This document shows positions 42,188 to 50,660 of a stretch of DNA of 64,000 bases, piece after piece. Origin of the DNA: Ornithinibacillus halotolerans (lineage in GTDB: Bacteria > Bacillota > Bacilli > Bacillales > Amphibacillaceae); NCBI RefSeq assembly GCF_014637405.1, contig NZ_BMEY01000002.1, forward strand, positions 138,030 to 202,029. Reading direction: 5' to 3'. A program made the position numbers and the translations under genes. A model generated the notes under the pieces. That model saw only the letters and a program-made list of their open reading frames with translations, was not told the origin of the DNA and ran no database searches. Numbering within the stretch: position 1 is the stretch's first letter; each line of letters opens with the position of its first letter.

Positions 42188-43137
42188 GGTTATGAGTGCC
42201 GGTATGGAGGAGGAAAAGAGAAGTAACGGTCACTCATCGCGTTTATGATTGCCGGTAGGAGAAGGAAAAGAAGAGCAACGGTCACTCATTAGTGGTATGA
42301 GTGACGGTGGGAAGGAGAAAAGAGAAGTAACGGTCACTCATCAGCCCCATGAGTGCCCGTAGGAGAGAGAGAAGAAGAGCAACGGTCACTCATTAGTAGT
42401 ATGAGTGACGGTAGGAAGCAGAAAAGAGAAGTAACGGTCACTCATCGCGTTTATGAGTGCCCGTAGAAGAGAGAAAAGAAGAGCAACGGTCACTCATTAG
42501 TAGTATGAGTGACGGTAGGAAGCAGAAAAGAGAAGTAACGGTCACTCATCGCGTTTATGAGTGCCCGTAGCAGAGAGAAAAGAAGAGCAACCGTCACTCA
42601 TCAGCCTCATGAGTGCCCGTAGCAGAGAGAAAAGAAGAGCAACCGTCAGTCATCAGCTTCATGAGTGCCCGTAGCAGAGAAAAAAGAAGAGCAACCGTCA
42701 CTCATCAGCCTCATGAGTGCCCGTAGAAGAGAGAAAAGAAGAACAACGGTCACTCATCATCCCTATGAGTGACCGTTGCAGAGATAAAAGAAGAGTAACC
42801 GTCACTCATCATCCCTATGAGTGCCCGTAGGAGAGAAAAAAGAAGAACAACCGTCACTCATCACCCCCATGAGTGCCCGTAGCAGAGAAAAAAGAAGAGC
42901 AACCGTCACTCATCAGCCTCATGAGTGCCCGTAGAAGAGAGAAAAGAAGAGCAACGGTCACTAATTAGTAGTATGAGTGACGGTAGGAAGCAGAAAAGAG
43001 AAGTAACGGTCACTCATCGCGTTTATGAGTGCCCGTAGCAGAGAGAAAAGAAGAACAACCGTCACTCATCAGCCCCATGAGTGCCCTTAGGCTAGAGAAA
43101 ACAAGAACATCCGTCACTCATCACACAAATAAGTAAC
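42188..43137. repeat. Family A tandem hairpin array, about 18 units
   Basis: Period near 58 bp: AACGGTCACTCAT, a 7-base loop, ATGAGTG(C/A)C(C/G)GTAG, then a purine linker AGAGAAAAGAAGAGC. Loops come in types (CGCGTTT, TAGTAGT, CAGCCTC, CATCCCT), and types CGCGTTT and TAGTAGT alternate on the left, forming a higher-order dimer. The array lies between convergent genes. Its left edge (42139-42185) is G-rich, its right edge (43140-43205) C-rich. Confidence 0.93.
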
Positions 43138-43239
43138 CAAAGGATAGAAAAACCAAGTCCGAATGCCTTTCATTCCTCCCCAACAACCACCAAATGCACG
43201 AAGACACCATATTAATAGCTCCGATTCTCTTCTACCCCA

Positions 43240-43983
43240 TTAAAATATCCCTAACACAACCGCAATTCCAGCACCTATGGCAAAGGCGGTGAGTACGGCT
43301 TCTACGCCTTTGGAAACTCCAGCAAGTAAATGTCCGGCTAATAAATCTCGGACTGCATTTGTAATATGAAGCCCTGGCACAAGTGGCATAACGGCGCCAA
43401 TAATAATCTTATCCTGTTCGACGCCAAGACCTGTTTCGATAAATAATACAGAAAGAAGGCCAACAATTAAAGCTGCAACAAACTCGGAAATGAACCTGAT
43501 CTCCACTAATTTATCAAACCATAAAAAGCCGATAAACCCAATGCCACCAGCAACAAGAGAAGGAAGGAAATCTGCCCATAGTCCACCAAACATAATCGTA
43601 AAGCAACCACTAGCAATTGCTGCAATTAGGATCATAAGTGAGTTCGAGTAGAGCATTTTTTGCTTCTCCAGTTTTCTAAGGGAAGTAATAGCTTCCGTAA
43701 TTGATAAATTTCCTGTAGCGATATTTCTCGAAATACTATTCACTTCTGCAATTTTATTCAAATCGGTTGTACGCTTTTCAATTCGCATCATACTGGCAGG
43801 CTCTGCTTGATCAATCGCAAAGGTGATACCAGTAGGTGTTACGTAACTTTGGGAGTTGGAAATTCCATAGGACCGCGCAATCCGATTCATCGTATCTTCC
43901 ACTCGATACGTTTCTGCACTACTTTCCAACATAATTTTTCCTGCTAGCATACATACTTTAGTAACTTGTGCGTGTATATCCAA
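43240..43983 (-). CDS. Threonine/serine exporter large subunit (YjjP/ThrE-like, DUF1212)
   Basis: 247 residues: an N-terminal soluble region (about 1-110, MLAGKIMLESSAETYRVEDT, the hallmark of the family) and five TM helices, with a VMPLVPGLHITNA motif near 200. Members export threonine or serine together with the small YjjB-type protein encoded at 39201. The TTG at 43983 follows CGGAGTG. Between the two subunits lie a c-di-GMP gene and a family A array. Confidence 0.88.
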   Translation of the reverse strand: MDIHAQVTKVCMLAGKIMLESSAETYRVEDTMNRIARSYGISNSQSYVTPTGITFAIDQAEPASMMRIEKRTTDLNKIAEVNSISRNIATGNLSITEAITSLRKLEKQKMLYSNSLMILIAAIASGCFTIMFGGLWADFLPSLVAGGIGFIGFLWFDKLVEIRFISEFVAALIVGLLSVLFIETGLGVEQDKIIIGAVMPLVPGLHITNAVRDLLAGHLLAGVSKGVEAVLTAFAIGAGIAVVLGIF

Positions 43984-44142
43984 CTTACATTCACTCCGAA
44001 CATGTATTATCTTACTTATTATAGTAGGGTTTGTGTGAAGATGGAAGGGGGAGTTTTTAGGAGGATTTGCTATGCCAATATTTGAGTACAGCCTTGTGTG
44101 AGGAGTTCTTATGACAAACGACTCGTCCCACCAATAGAAAAA

Positions 44143-44163
44143 AACCTCCCCAAAAGGAAGGCT
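44143..44163 (-). terminator. Possible terminator for the c-subunit-like gene
   Basis: On the minus strand CCTTCC pairs with GGGAGG around TTTTG and is followed by TTTTTTTC. The stem is short. Confidence 0.55.
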
Positions 44164-44170
44164 TCACTTA

Positions 44171-44578
44171 TTACGGCATCATTAAAAATAAACAAGCTAA
44201 AGAAATAATTGGAATGGCATTTGCCATGGCGATACCGATGAACGAAAACGTGTTGATTGTTTGTTTTGCTTCTTCGGGAACTCCAACTGACTTTTGTAGC
44301 ATAATGAAAAATGGTGCAAAAATCATCGAAAAGATAACAATAGCTCCTGGGATGTATAATTCCTCTATGGATGAGACGGTTTCAAGTCCCAGGAATCCGA
44401 GAATGATTAATACAATTGGAATAGATTCAGCGACAGCTACTCCGATGAAAAATCTTGTTTGTACTTGGCCGATTTGCTGAGGGTTTTCTTTCAGTTTTTC
44501 TACATTCAATTTAAAGACTAATAGAATTGCAAGGACTGCTAGAATGGCAGCAAGGGCAAAATAATATGCACTGGACAT
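44171..44578 (-). CDS. Duplicated ATP synthase c-subunit-like membrane protein
   Basis: 135 residues with four TM helices in two similar hairpins. Residues 31-56 align without gaps to the C-terminal helix of the atpE product in this window: P, QT, FIGV, E, P and I coincide, with Glu51 at the place of the ion-binding Glu54. The second hairpin (VPEEAKQT...FIGIAMANAIPII) has Asn120 instead of the carboxylate. This recalls V-type proteolipids, which fuse two hairpins with one carboxylate. It is not beside any ATPase genes. RBS GGAGG. Whether it joins the c-ring or does something else is unknown. Confidence 0.7.
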   Translation of the reverse strand: MSSAYYFALAAILAVLAILLVFKLNVEKLKENPQQIGQVQTRFFIGVAVAESIPIVLIILGFLGLETVSSIEELYIPGAIVIFSMIFAPFFIMLQKSVGVPEEAKQTINTFSFIGIAMANAIPIISLACLFLMMP

Positions 44579-44653
44579 AAGTGTATTCCTCCATTCTGAA
44601 GATTTAATATCTTAAAAAAGCATAGCATAGTGATGGTAGTTCATCAAACAAAA

Positions 44654-44682
44654 AAAAGAGGATTCTAGAGAACCCTCTTTTT
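44654..44682 (-). terminator. Terminator of the SipW-type gene
   Basis: AAGAGGATTC and GAACCCTCTT pair with one G-U around TAGA; the minus strand then has a long T run. A T run on the plus side is weaker. Confidence 0.8.
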
Positions 44683-44691
44683 CACACAAAC

Positions 44692-45591
44692 TTAATTTTC
44701 GATGAACCAATCGTACAATGCATTGGACTCGATTGACAAGTATGGTCCAAGCGTCTTGTTCAAACGAACGATTCCTTCTACTGATGTATCTACACTACTT
44801 GCTTTTACTCTCCACATTTGTGATTCGCTAGCGAAATATTCATGTTCGGTGTAGACTCTTAACCATCCATCGGCATCTTCTACTACTCGAATATCACCAA
44901 CTTTTTCCTCAAATACACCATCAGCTTCACCCATGTAAATTTCAATTACTTTATAACCATCATCATTTACATAGAAATTCACTTCTTTATCGGTAGTTGT
45001 TCTTGTGGAGCCATTTGGTGTTGCTTTGAAAATGACTTCACCAGTGTAGTATGGTGGGCCCTCGGGCTCTTCTTCTGGATCTACTTGAGTAGCTACTACT
45101 TCTAGTGCGATATTTCCGGTTGCGCCTTGGAAGTCAATATCATTTTCAGAATGCTCCCAACCAACTAGTATTCTAAATTTCTCTGAGTCATAATCAGGTC
45201 TAAAATTCGTATCAAAATCAACCGGTACCCAATCGCCATCTACATTTCTTTCTAATTTTAATTGGATTGGTGAACTACCATCCGCTGGGAATAGGGCACC
45301 AGATGGATTTAATTTCACACTGTATGCTACAGGTAATTCGGTATTGTTTTTATTAATTTGGAAACTATATACTTCTTTTGGATCCATTCCAGGGTATAAG
45401 TCTTCTTCTAAATCAAAATCAGCATTACCAATCGTTTGTCCATTCGAATTGACTACATCGACATCAAATGTTGCGGCTGTCACAATATTATTATCACTTG
45501 TAAATTTCTTTGTAAAATAAGCTACCGTCATAGACACACTGAATGTTAATACTGCCGTAATTAGTACAATAAGTATCGTTTTTTTCTTCAA
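44692..45591 (-). CDS. Secreted protein with SipW-dependent-type signal peptide (CalY/TasA-like N-terminus)
   Basis: 299 residues. The N-terminus (KKKTILIVLITAVLTFSVSM followed by TVAYFTKKFTSDNNIVTAATFDV) is characteristic of camelysin/TasA-type proteins processed by SipW. A beta-rich domain (~50-160) and a separate C-terminal domain (~185-299) follow, joined by a Pro/Glu linker. TasA-class proteins form biofilm fibres, but the C-terminal part is not like TasA, and no sipW or tasA gene is adjacent. The start is TTG 45591 after TAGGAGGAA. Confidence 0.75.
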   Translation of the reverse strand: MKKKTILIVLITAVLTFSVSMTVAYFTKKFTSDNNIVTAATFDVDVVNSNGQTIGNADFDLEEDLYPGMDPKEVYSFQINKNNTELPVAYSVKLNPSGALFPADGSSPIQLKLERNVDGDWVPVDFDTNFRPDYDSEKFRILVGWEHSENDIDFQGATGNIALEVVATQVDPEEEPEGPPYYTGEVIFKATPNGSTRTTTDKEVNFYVNDDGYKVIEIYMGEADGVFEEKVGDIRVVEDADGWLRVYTEHEYFASESQMWRVKASSVDTSVEGIVRLNKTLGPYLSIESNALYDWFIEN

Positions 45592-46038
45592 TGTATATTC
45601 CTCCTAATAGATTGATAGATAAATATTTATTTGGGGATAAGTTGTTCGATTTCACCCCCCTCCAATCGACTTTCCCCAGCTTGTCCACCTGGGCTAAAAG
45701 ACCTATAAAAGTGGACGGATTAATAGATTCGTTAAAAAGAATAAATTCTTAATAGAGAACATTCTAATCCATTATATTTCACTATTAAGAACTAGTCAAT
45801 GACTAAAGTGCTATATAACGAACGAAGAGGTCGAGTATCCAAAACCATCTCCCTACAATTCGTTACGAACTTCGAAATAATTCGACATGAAGTAAGCAAA
45901 TTCGAACCTTTTTACCTATGACTTTCGAATCTTGTCTGATTTTTAAGAACTATCTATTATTAGACTATTAAGTTTTTTTAAACTAAATTGATAGTTTAGT
46001 AGAAAAGACTTAAACCTACATACTAGAGGAGGCAGTTT
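45592..46038. other. Divergent intergenic region between two secreted-protein genes
   Basis: About 450 AT-rich bases holding the control regions of the SipW-type gene (left) and the Vpr-like protease (right). A small inverted repeat, TAAACTAAATTGATAGTTTA, lies near 45978-45997. No clear promoter boxes at canonical spacing and no gene were recognised. Confidence 0.4.
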
Positions 46039-49000
46039 ATGAGTAAGATGTGGAAGAAAGTTTCGGTTTTATCGATCATTTTTTTATTAGTATTTAGTAC
46101 AGTTATCCATGCTCAAGCTGGCGATATTGTCGTTAATAGTGAGCTGGAAAAAGGAACACTTTCTACAACAGATACAATTGAGCGATATGATGCGGATGAA
46201 GTAGTACGTGTCACTGTTGAAGTAGAAGGGGATGCACCGATCGAAGTAGCTACGAAAAAAGGAGTTAAGTTCGGTGACTTAAGTGTTTCAGAGAAAAAGA
46301 AATTATTAAATGAAGCGAAGGCAAAGAAAAAAGCTGCCAAAGCTGCAATAAAGAATAAGAAAATTGATGCAGAGGTTATTCAAGAATTTGATGCCGTTAT
46401 GAATGGATTTAGTGCCGAAGTAAAATACGGTGATATTGAAGAAATCAAAGAATTACCTCAGGTAAAGAATGTTGTTATTTCTACATTATATGAAAAACCT
46501 ATTGCTGAACCTGATATGGCTTATAGTAAAGAGCTAGTCGAAGCGCAATTAGCTTGGAACGAATATGGCTACAAAGGGGAAGGCATGGTTATTGGGGTAA
46601 TTGACTCTGGTGTGGACCATGATCACCAAGATTTCGTACTTTCTGAAGGGACAGAAGTAGCGCTAACAGAAGCGGAAGTGAATGATTATATCGCTAAAGG
46701 AGAACTACCTGGTAAATACTATACCGAAAAAGTTCCTTATGGTTATAACTATTACGATCAAAACGATGAGTATACAGACTTTAACGGTTCTTCCGGTGCT
46801 CATGGAATGCACGTAGCAGGTACTGTTGGAGCGAATGGTGATGAGGAAAATGGTGGAATTACAGGAATTGCTCCAGAAGCACAAATTTTAAACTTAAAAG
46901 TATTTAGTAATAACCCTGCCAATGGCGGAACATATAGTGATATTTATGTCGCAGCAATTGATGATGCGATTAAATTAAATGCTGATGTGTTAAACATGAG
47001 TTTAGGTGCACCTGCTGGGTTTGTTGCACATGATTCACCAGACCAAGTAGCTGTTTCCCGTGCAGTGGAAAATGGAATTATGATGGCTATTTCAGCTGGT
47101 AACTCAAATATGCTTGGTGACGGATTCTTTTATCCATATGCATCTAATCCAGATTATGGGGTAAACGGATCTCCAGGGGTTTCTTATGACTCCCTACAAG
47201 TAGCATCTTTTGAAAACGCATTTAGTTCTGTTGATGAACTAGAATACTCTATTGATGGACAAGCTAGCGTACCTGCAGGCTTTATGTCAGCAAGCACAGT
47301 TGCTCCAACAGTAGGTACAACAGTTGAGCTAGTAGAAGCAGGACTTGGCTTCCCAGAGGATTTTGAAGGAAAAGATGTAGAAGGAAAATATGCACTAGTT
47401 CAACGTGGAGAATTAGACTTTATCTCCAAAGCATTAAATGCTCAAAATGCTGGAGCTGCTGGGGTCATCGTTTATAACAATACAGATGGTATGGTTAACA
47501 TGCAAAGTGATCCAGCGATCCAAATTCCACAACTATTTTTAGCAAAAGTGGATGGAGATGTACTAAAAGAAGCATTAGTACAAGGTCAAACTGCAACGGT
47601 AACATTTAACGGTGGAAAAACATCCGTACCGAATACAGAAGCAGGTAAAATGAGTAGTTTCACTTCTTGGGGATTAACACCAAACCTAGATTTCAAACCG
47701 GAGATTACTGCTCCTGGTGGACAAATTTATTCGACGATTAATAATGGGGAATATGGAATTAAAAATGGTACATCGATGGCAGCACCACATGTAGCAGGTG
47801 GTAGTGCATTAGTGATGCAACGTGTTGATGAAGAGTTTGGCCTAGATGGACGTGACCGAGTAGAACTAGCTAAGAAACTACTAATGAATACTGCTAGTCC
47901 AGTAGAATTTGAAGGTGCTCCAGTTTCACCTCGTCGTCAAGGTGCTGGTCTGATGCAGCTTCATGCCGCATTATCAACACCAGTTGTTGTGACGGATTCT
48001 ACAACAGATGAATCAAAGGTAGCGTTAAAAGAAGTAACAGATAATACTGTTACATTTGAATTAACGGCAACAAACTTCTCAGATGAAGCGGTTAACTATG
48101 AAGTAAGTGCGAATGCAATGTCAGATGTTCCAGTTAATGCAGGTGGATTTTTCGTAAACGTACCAAATCAATTTGGTTCACTTCCACTAGACGGAACAAC
48201 AACCGTTGATGGACAAGCAGTAAGTACGATTGAAGTACCAGCGAACGGTTCGGTGACATTTGAAGTTACTGTAGATGTGAGCGCATGGGATGCAACATTA
48301 AACAGTTACTATGAAAATGGCTATTGGTTAGATGGATTCGTTACGTTAGAAGACCCAACAGATAATAATCCAACATTAACCGTTCCATATGCTGGTTTCA
48401 AAGGGGAGTGGGATAGTGCACCGATCTTTGATTTACCAAGATGGGATGAGATGTCTTATTACGGATTTACTGGTCTATGGACTGCAGTAGATGATGTGAA
48501 CCTTCGTAGTTATGGAGAAACTGGTATCTTCTCTCCAAACGGTGATGGTAATTCAGATGAGATCGTTCCTATCATTTCGTTCTTAAGAAATGCACTTGAA
48601 GTAAATGTAAGTGTGTTAGATGAAAATGGGAATGTACTAGATGAAATCTATGAATATGATTATGTTCGTAAAGATTACTATGATAATGGTAGAGGTACTG
48701 CTTATAAAGAACTGGATAGTTGGGATGGAACGGTGAATGGTCAAGTTGTAGAAGATGGCCTATACTACATCCAACTCGATGCTGTCATTGATTGGGATGA
48801 TGCGCGAGTGAATTCTATCCAATTCCCAGTCTTAGTAGACAATACAGCTCCAACAGTAGAAGCGGAAATTAACCGTGGGCAGCGTAAAGTGGCATTAGCG
48901 GTTGCGGATGAAGTTGGAGTAGCAGAGTGGGAAGTATACGTAAATGGGGAAAGAACGACAGAAGAACCAATTGTTGGTGAATACGAAGTGAACTTAACAG

Positions 49001-49110
49001 GAATTCACCCAAGTTCTGCTGTAAGAGTAGTTGTTACAGACGTAGCAGGTAACGTGACAGAAAAAGTTGTCATGGGACCACAAGGAAAAGCAAAAGGCAA
49101 GAAGAAGTAA
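46039..49110 (+). CDS. Large secreted S8 serine protease, Vpr-like
   Basis: 1023 residues. Signal peptide (to about residue 27, IHAQA), I9-type propeptide (~55-160), and a subtilisin domain with Asp189 (GVIDSGVDHDH), His255 (GAHGMHVAG) and Ser579 (NGTSMAAPHVAGG). A PA domain (~415-530) is inserted before Ser. The C-terminal third has an Fn3-like domain (~660-770) and a FlgD-like/Ig domain (TGIFSPNGDGNSDE, ~830). Ends in a basic KGKKK. RBS GAGGAGG. Domain order is that of Vpr-type minor extracellular proteases; the larger C-terminus may anchor or bind substrate. Confidence 0.92.
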   Translation: MSKMWKKVSVLSIIFLLVFSTVIHAQAGDIVVNSELEKGTLSTTDTIERYDADEVVRVTVEVEGDAPIEVATKKGVKFGDLSVSEKKKLLNEAKAKKKAAKAAIKNKKIDAEVIQEFDAVMNGFSAEVKYGDIEEIKELPQVKNVVISTLYEKPIAEPDMAYSKELVEAQLAWNEYGYKGEGMVIGVIDSGVDHDHQDFVLSEGTEVALTEAEVNDYIAKGELPGKYYTEKVPYGYNYYDQNDEYTDFNGSSGAHGMHVAGTVGANGDEENGGITGIAPEAQILNLKVFSNNPANGGTYSDIYVAAIDDAIKLNADVLNMSLGAPAGFVAHDSPDQVAVSRAVENGIMMAISAGNSNMLGDGFFYPYASNPDYGVNGSPGVSYDSLQVASFENAFSSVDELEYSIDGQASVPAGFMSASTVAPTVGTTVELVEAGLGFPEDFEGKDVEGKYALVQRGELDFISKALNAQNAGAAGVIVYNNTDGMVNMQSDPAIQIPQLFLAKVDGDVLKEALVQGQTATVTFNGGKTSVPNTEAGKMSSFTSWGLTPNLDFKPEITAPGGQIYSTINNGEYGIKNGTSMAAPHVAGGSALVMQRVDEEFGLDGRDRVELAKKLLMNTASPVEFEGAPVSPRRQGAGLMQLHAALSTPVVVTDSTTDESKVALKEVTDNTVTFELTATNFSDEAVNYEVSANAMSDVPVNAGGFFVNVPNQFGSLPLDGTTTVDGQAVSTIEVPANGSVTFEVTVDVSAWDATLNSYYENGYWLDGFVTLEDPTDNNPTLTVPYAGFKGEWDSAPIFDLPRWDEMSYYGFTGLWTAVDDVNLRSYGETGIFSPNGDGNSDEIVPIISFLRNALEVNVSVLDENGNVLDEIYEYDYVRKDYYDNGRGTAYKELDSWDGTVNGQVVEDGLYYIQLDAVIDWDDARVNSIQFPVLVDNTAPTVEAEINRGQRKVALAVADEVGVAEWEVYVNGERTTEEPIVGEYEVNLTGIHPSSAVRVVVTDVAGNVTEKVVMGPQGKAKGKKK

Positions 49111-49111
49111 T

Positions 49112-49165
49112 AGGGGGACAGTCCCCACTTTAGTCCGCTAAAGTGGGGAGTCTCTCTATTTTTTA
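49112..49165. terminator. Bidirectional terminator between convergent genes
   Basis: CCCCACTTTAG (49123-49133) pairs perfectly with CTAAAGTGGGG (49138-49148) around TCCG. A T-rich run follows on the plus side. A GGGGGAC just upstream could form a competing pairing with GTCCCC. Confidence 0.8.
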
Positions 49166-49767
49166 TTTTTATTTTCATAAGCGGCTTTTAATTCTTTTTC
49201 AATCGTCTTTAAATCTTTTCCTTCTATATTAATGCCTAATTCTTTTGCCTTCTTTTTCAGTAAATCATTTAAAATATCCTCTTGAATTGCTTCCGTATCC
49301 TCACTGTCGGTTGAAACACCAAATTCCTTTGCTTTATCTTTTAATGAAGCTTCTCGGTTTCCGATGGAAAAGCGGAGCTCATTTTTGTCCATGGATTCAG
49401 CTTTCTTTTCTTCTGTTTCGAATTCTCCAATGGCTGCTTTAAATTCTGCCTCTAATTCAGCAGCGGTTTTTCCTTCTGTGGAGATCCCTAATTCATCTGC
49501 TTTTTCTTGGAGCAGTTTTTCACGTAGCTCCGATTGCACTTCATCGAGACTTTTTCCTTCGGTAGAAATGCCATGTTCTTTTGCTAGAGATTCAATTTGT
49601 TCGTTATTCCGGTCATCGTTTAGTTCCGCTCGTAAGTCATTCGTAGAAGTAGTTTCCTTCTCTTCTTTCTGTTCTGCCTCGTTAAATTCGGAAGCAATAA
49701 CAGGGGCTATGCGTATTAACCCAACTACGACTAAAATCGCAACGATACTTATTACTATTTTCTTCAT
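49156..49767 (-). CDS. Membrane-anchored protein with four ELGI-xTEGK repeats
   Basis: 203 residues I do not recognise as a named protein. An N-terminal hydrophobic segment (about 4-25, IVISIVAILVVVGLIRIAPVIA) is an anchor or signal peptide. The rest is highly charged helical sequence with four copies of a motif like A(K/D)E(L/F/H)GI(S/N)TEGK..(D/E)(E/T)(V/L/I), at about residues 62, 90, 145 and 178. It converges with the Vpr-like protease gene. ATG after GGGAGGAGG. A binding role outside the cell is possible, but no function can be assigned. Confidence 0.7.
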   Translation of the reverse strand: MKKIVISIVAILVVVGLIRIAPVIASEFNEAEQKEEKETTSTNDLRAELNDDRNNEQIESLAKEHGISTEGKSLDEVQSELREKLLQEKADELGISTEGKTAAELEAEFKAAIGEFETEEKKAESMDKNELRFSIGNREASLKDKAKEFGVSTDSEDTEAIQEDILNDLLKKKAKELGINIEGKDLKTIEKELKAAYENKNKK

Positions 49768-50058
49768 AATTTACCTCCTCCCAATATAATATTCGCTAAT
49801 CTATCTTCATTATAACCGTTCTCTAAAAAGAATGTTGTCGAATGAAAATATTTTTTTCATTTTCTTCCATATTTACCTAGAATGGAATTTGATATACATG
49901 TGAGGGAGGAAGTGAGGGAGATTGGTGGCGGATGTATGATAGTGTGAAAAAGTAATTCGCTATGAGTATGTTAATGAACAAGTATTTTTATGTATAAAAG
50001 GAGAGGGGAGAGGAGATCTATTATTCTACAGGGATGGTAAAATACAACCACCTCATCA
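49768..50058. other. AT-rich spacer left of family C copy 3
   Basis: Nothing gene-like was found. It contains purine-rich stretches (GAGAGGGGAGAGGAGATC) near 50000-50015 and no convincing promoter for either side. Confidence 0.4.
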
Positions 50059-50229
50059 GCCCCGGAAATATACGGAGACTCCTGTGGGAGGAAAGGCATA
50101 GGTAAGACCCCGCAGTGCGAAGCACGAGGAGGCTTACCAGCCGCCCACGGCGAGGTAGACACTGCGATGGTACTTTCGAGCAGATGTCGCCCCGGTACTG
50201 GAAGTGAAAGCGAAGTATATTTCCGGGGC
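50059..50229. repeat. Family C repeat, copy 3, carrying an inserted module
   Basis: Ends GCCCCGGAAATATAC and GTATATTTCCGGGGC are exact reverse complements; compared with copies 1 and 2 several stem bases changed on both sides together. Between CCGCCCACGG and AAAGCGAAG there is about 55 bp of extra sequence (near 50150-50208: CGAGGTAGACACTGCGATGG ... CCCCGGTACTGG) that copies 1, 2 and 5 lack. The same module is present twice in copy 4. Confidence 0.9.
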
Positions 50230-50267
50230 GGGTCATATGCACTTATAAAGTGCTTTAGCCCCCACCT

Positions 50268-50486
50268 TTACTCCACTTCATTCCTCAACTGTTGAACTCT
50301 CTGCTGAACTTCCGGATCTTCTCTCCTATTAAGTACTTTTTCATAAAGCAAAATCCCTTCCTGTTTCTTCCCTAAATTAATATGATCTTCCGCATCTTGT
50401 TTTAATTGATCAATAACTTCATCCTCACTAGCACAAGCGGAAAGCATCATAGCTGTCAGTAGCAAAATCAATAGCCGATATCGCAT
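50268..50486 (-). CDS. Small predicted lipoprotein
   Basis: 72 residues. Lipobox MLSAC with Cys18, then a short helical, charged region (DQLKQDAEDHINLGKKQEGILLYEKVLNRREDPEVQQR) with one TPR-like repeat. No family was recognised. The ATG at 50486 has AAGGAG 8 bases upstream. Divergent from the tagO-like gene. Confidence 0.75.
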   Translation of the reverse strand: MRYRLLILLLTAMMLSACASEDEVIDQLKQDAEDHINLGKKQEGILLYEKVLNRREDPEVQQRVQQLRNEVE

Positions 50487-50660
50487 GAGTCCGTCTCCTT
50501 TATGTAGTATCTGTTCTTAGGATTACCATCGATAAGGAGGTCATACATGTTTTAAATAGAAACTTAGTTGAGTATGCGAACTAGTACACACATTTGCCAG
50601 CGTGTCGTTACTTCGATATAATTTTACATAGTAAATTTATCAAATTATATGGAGAATGCT

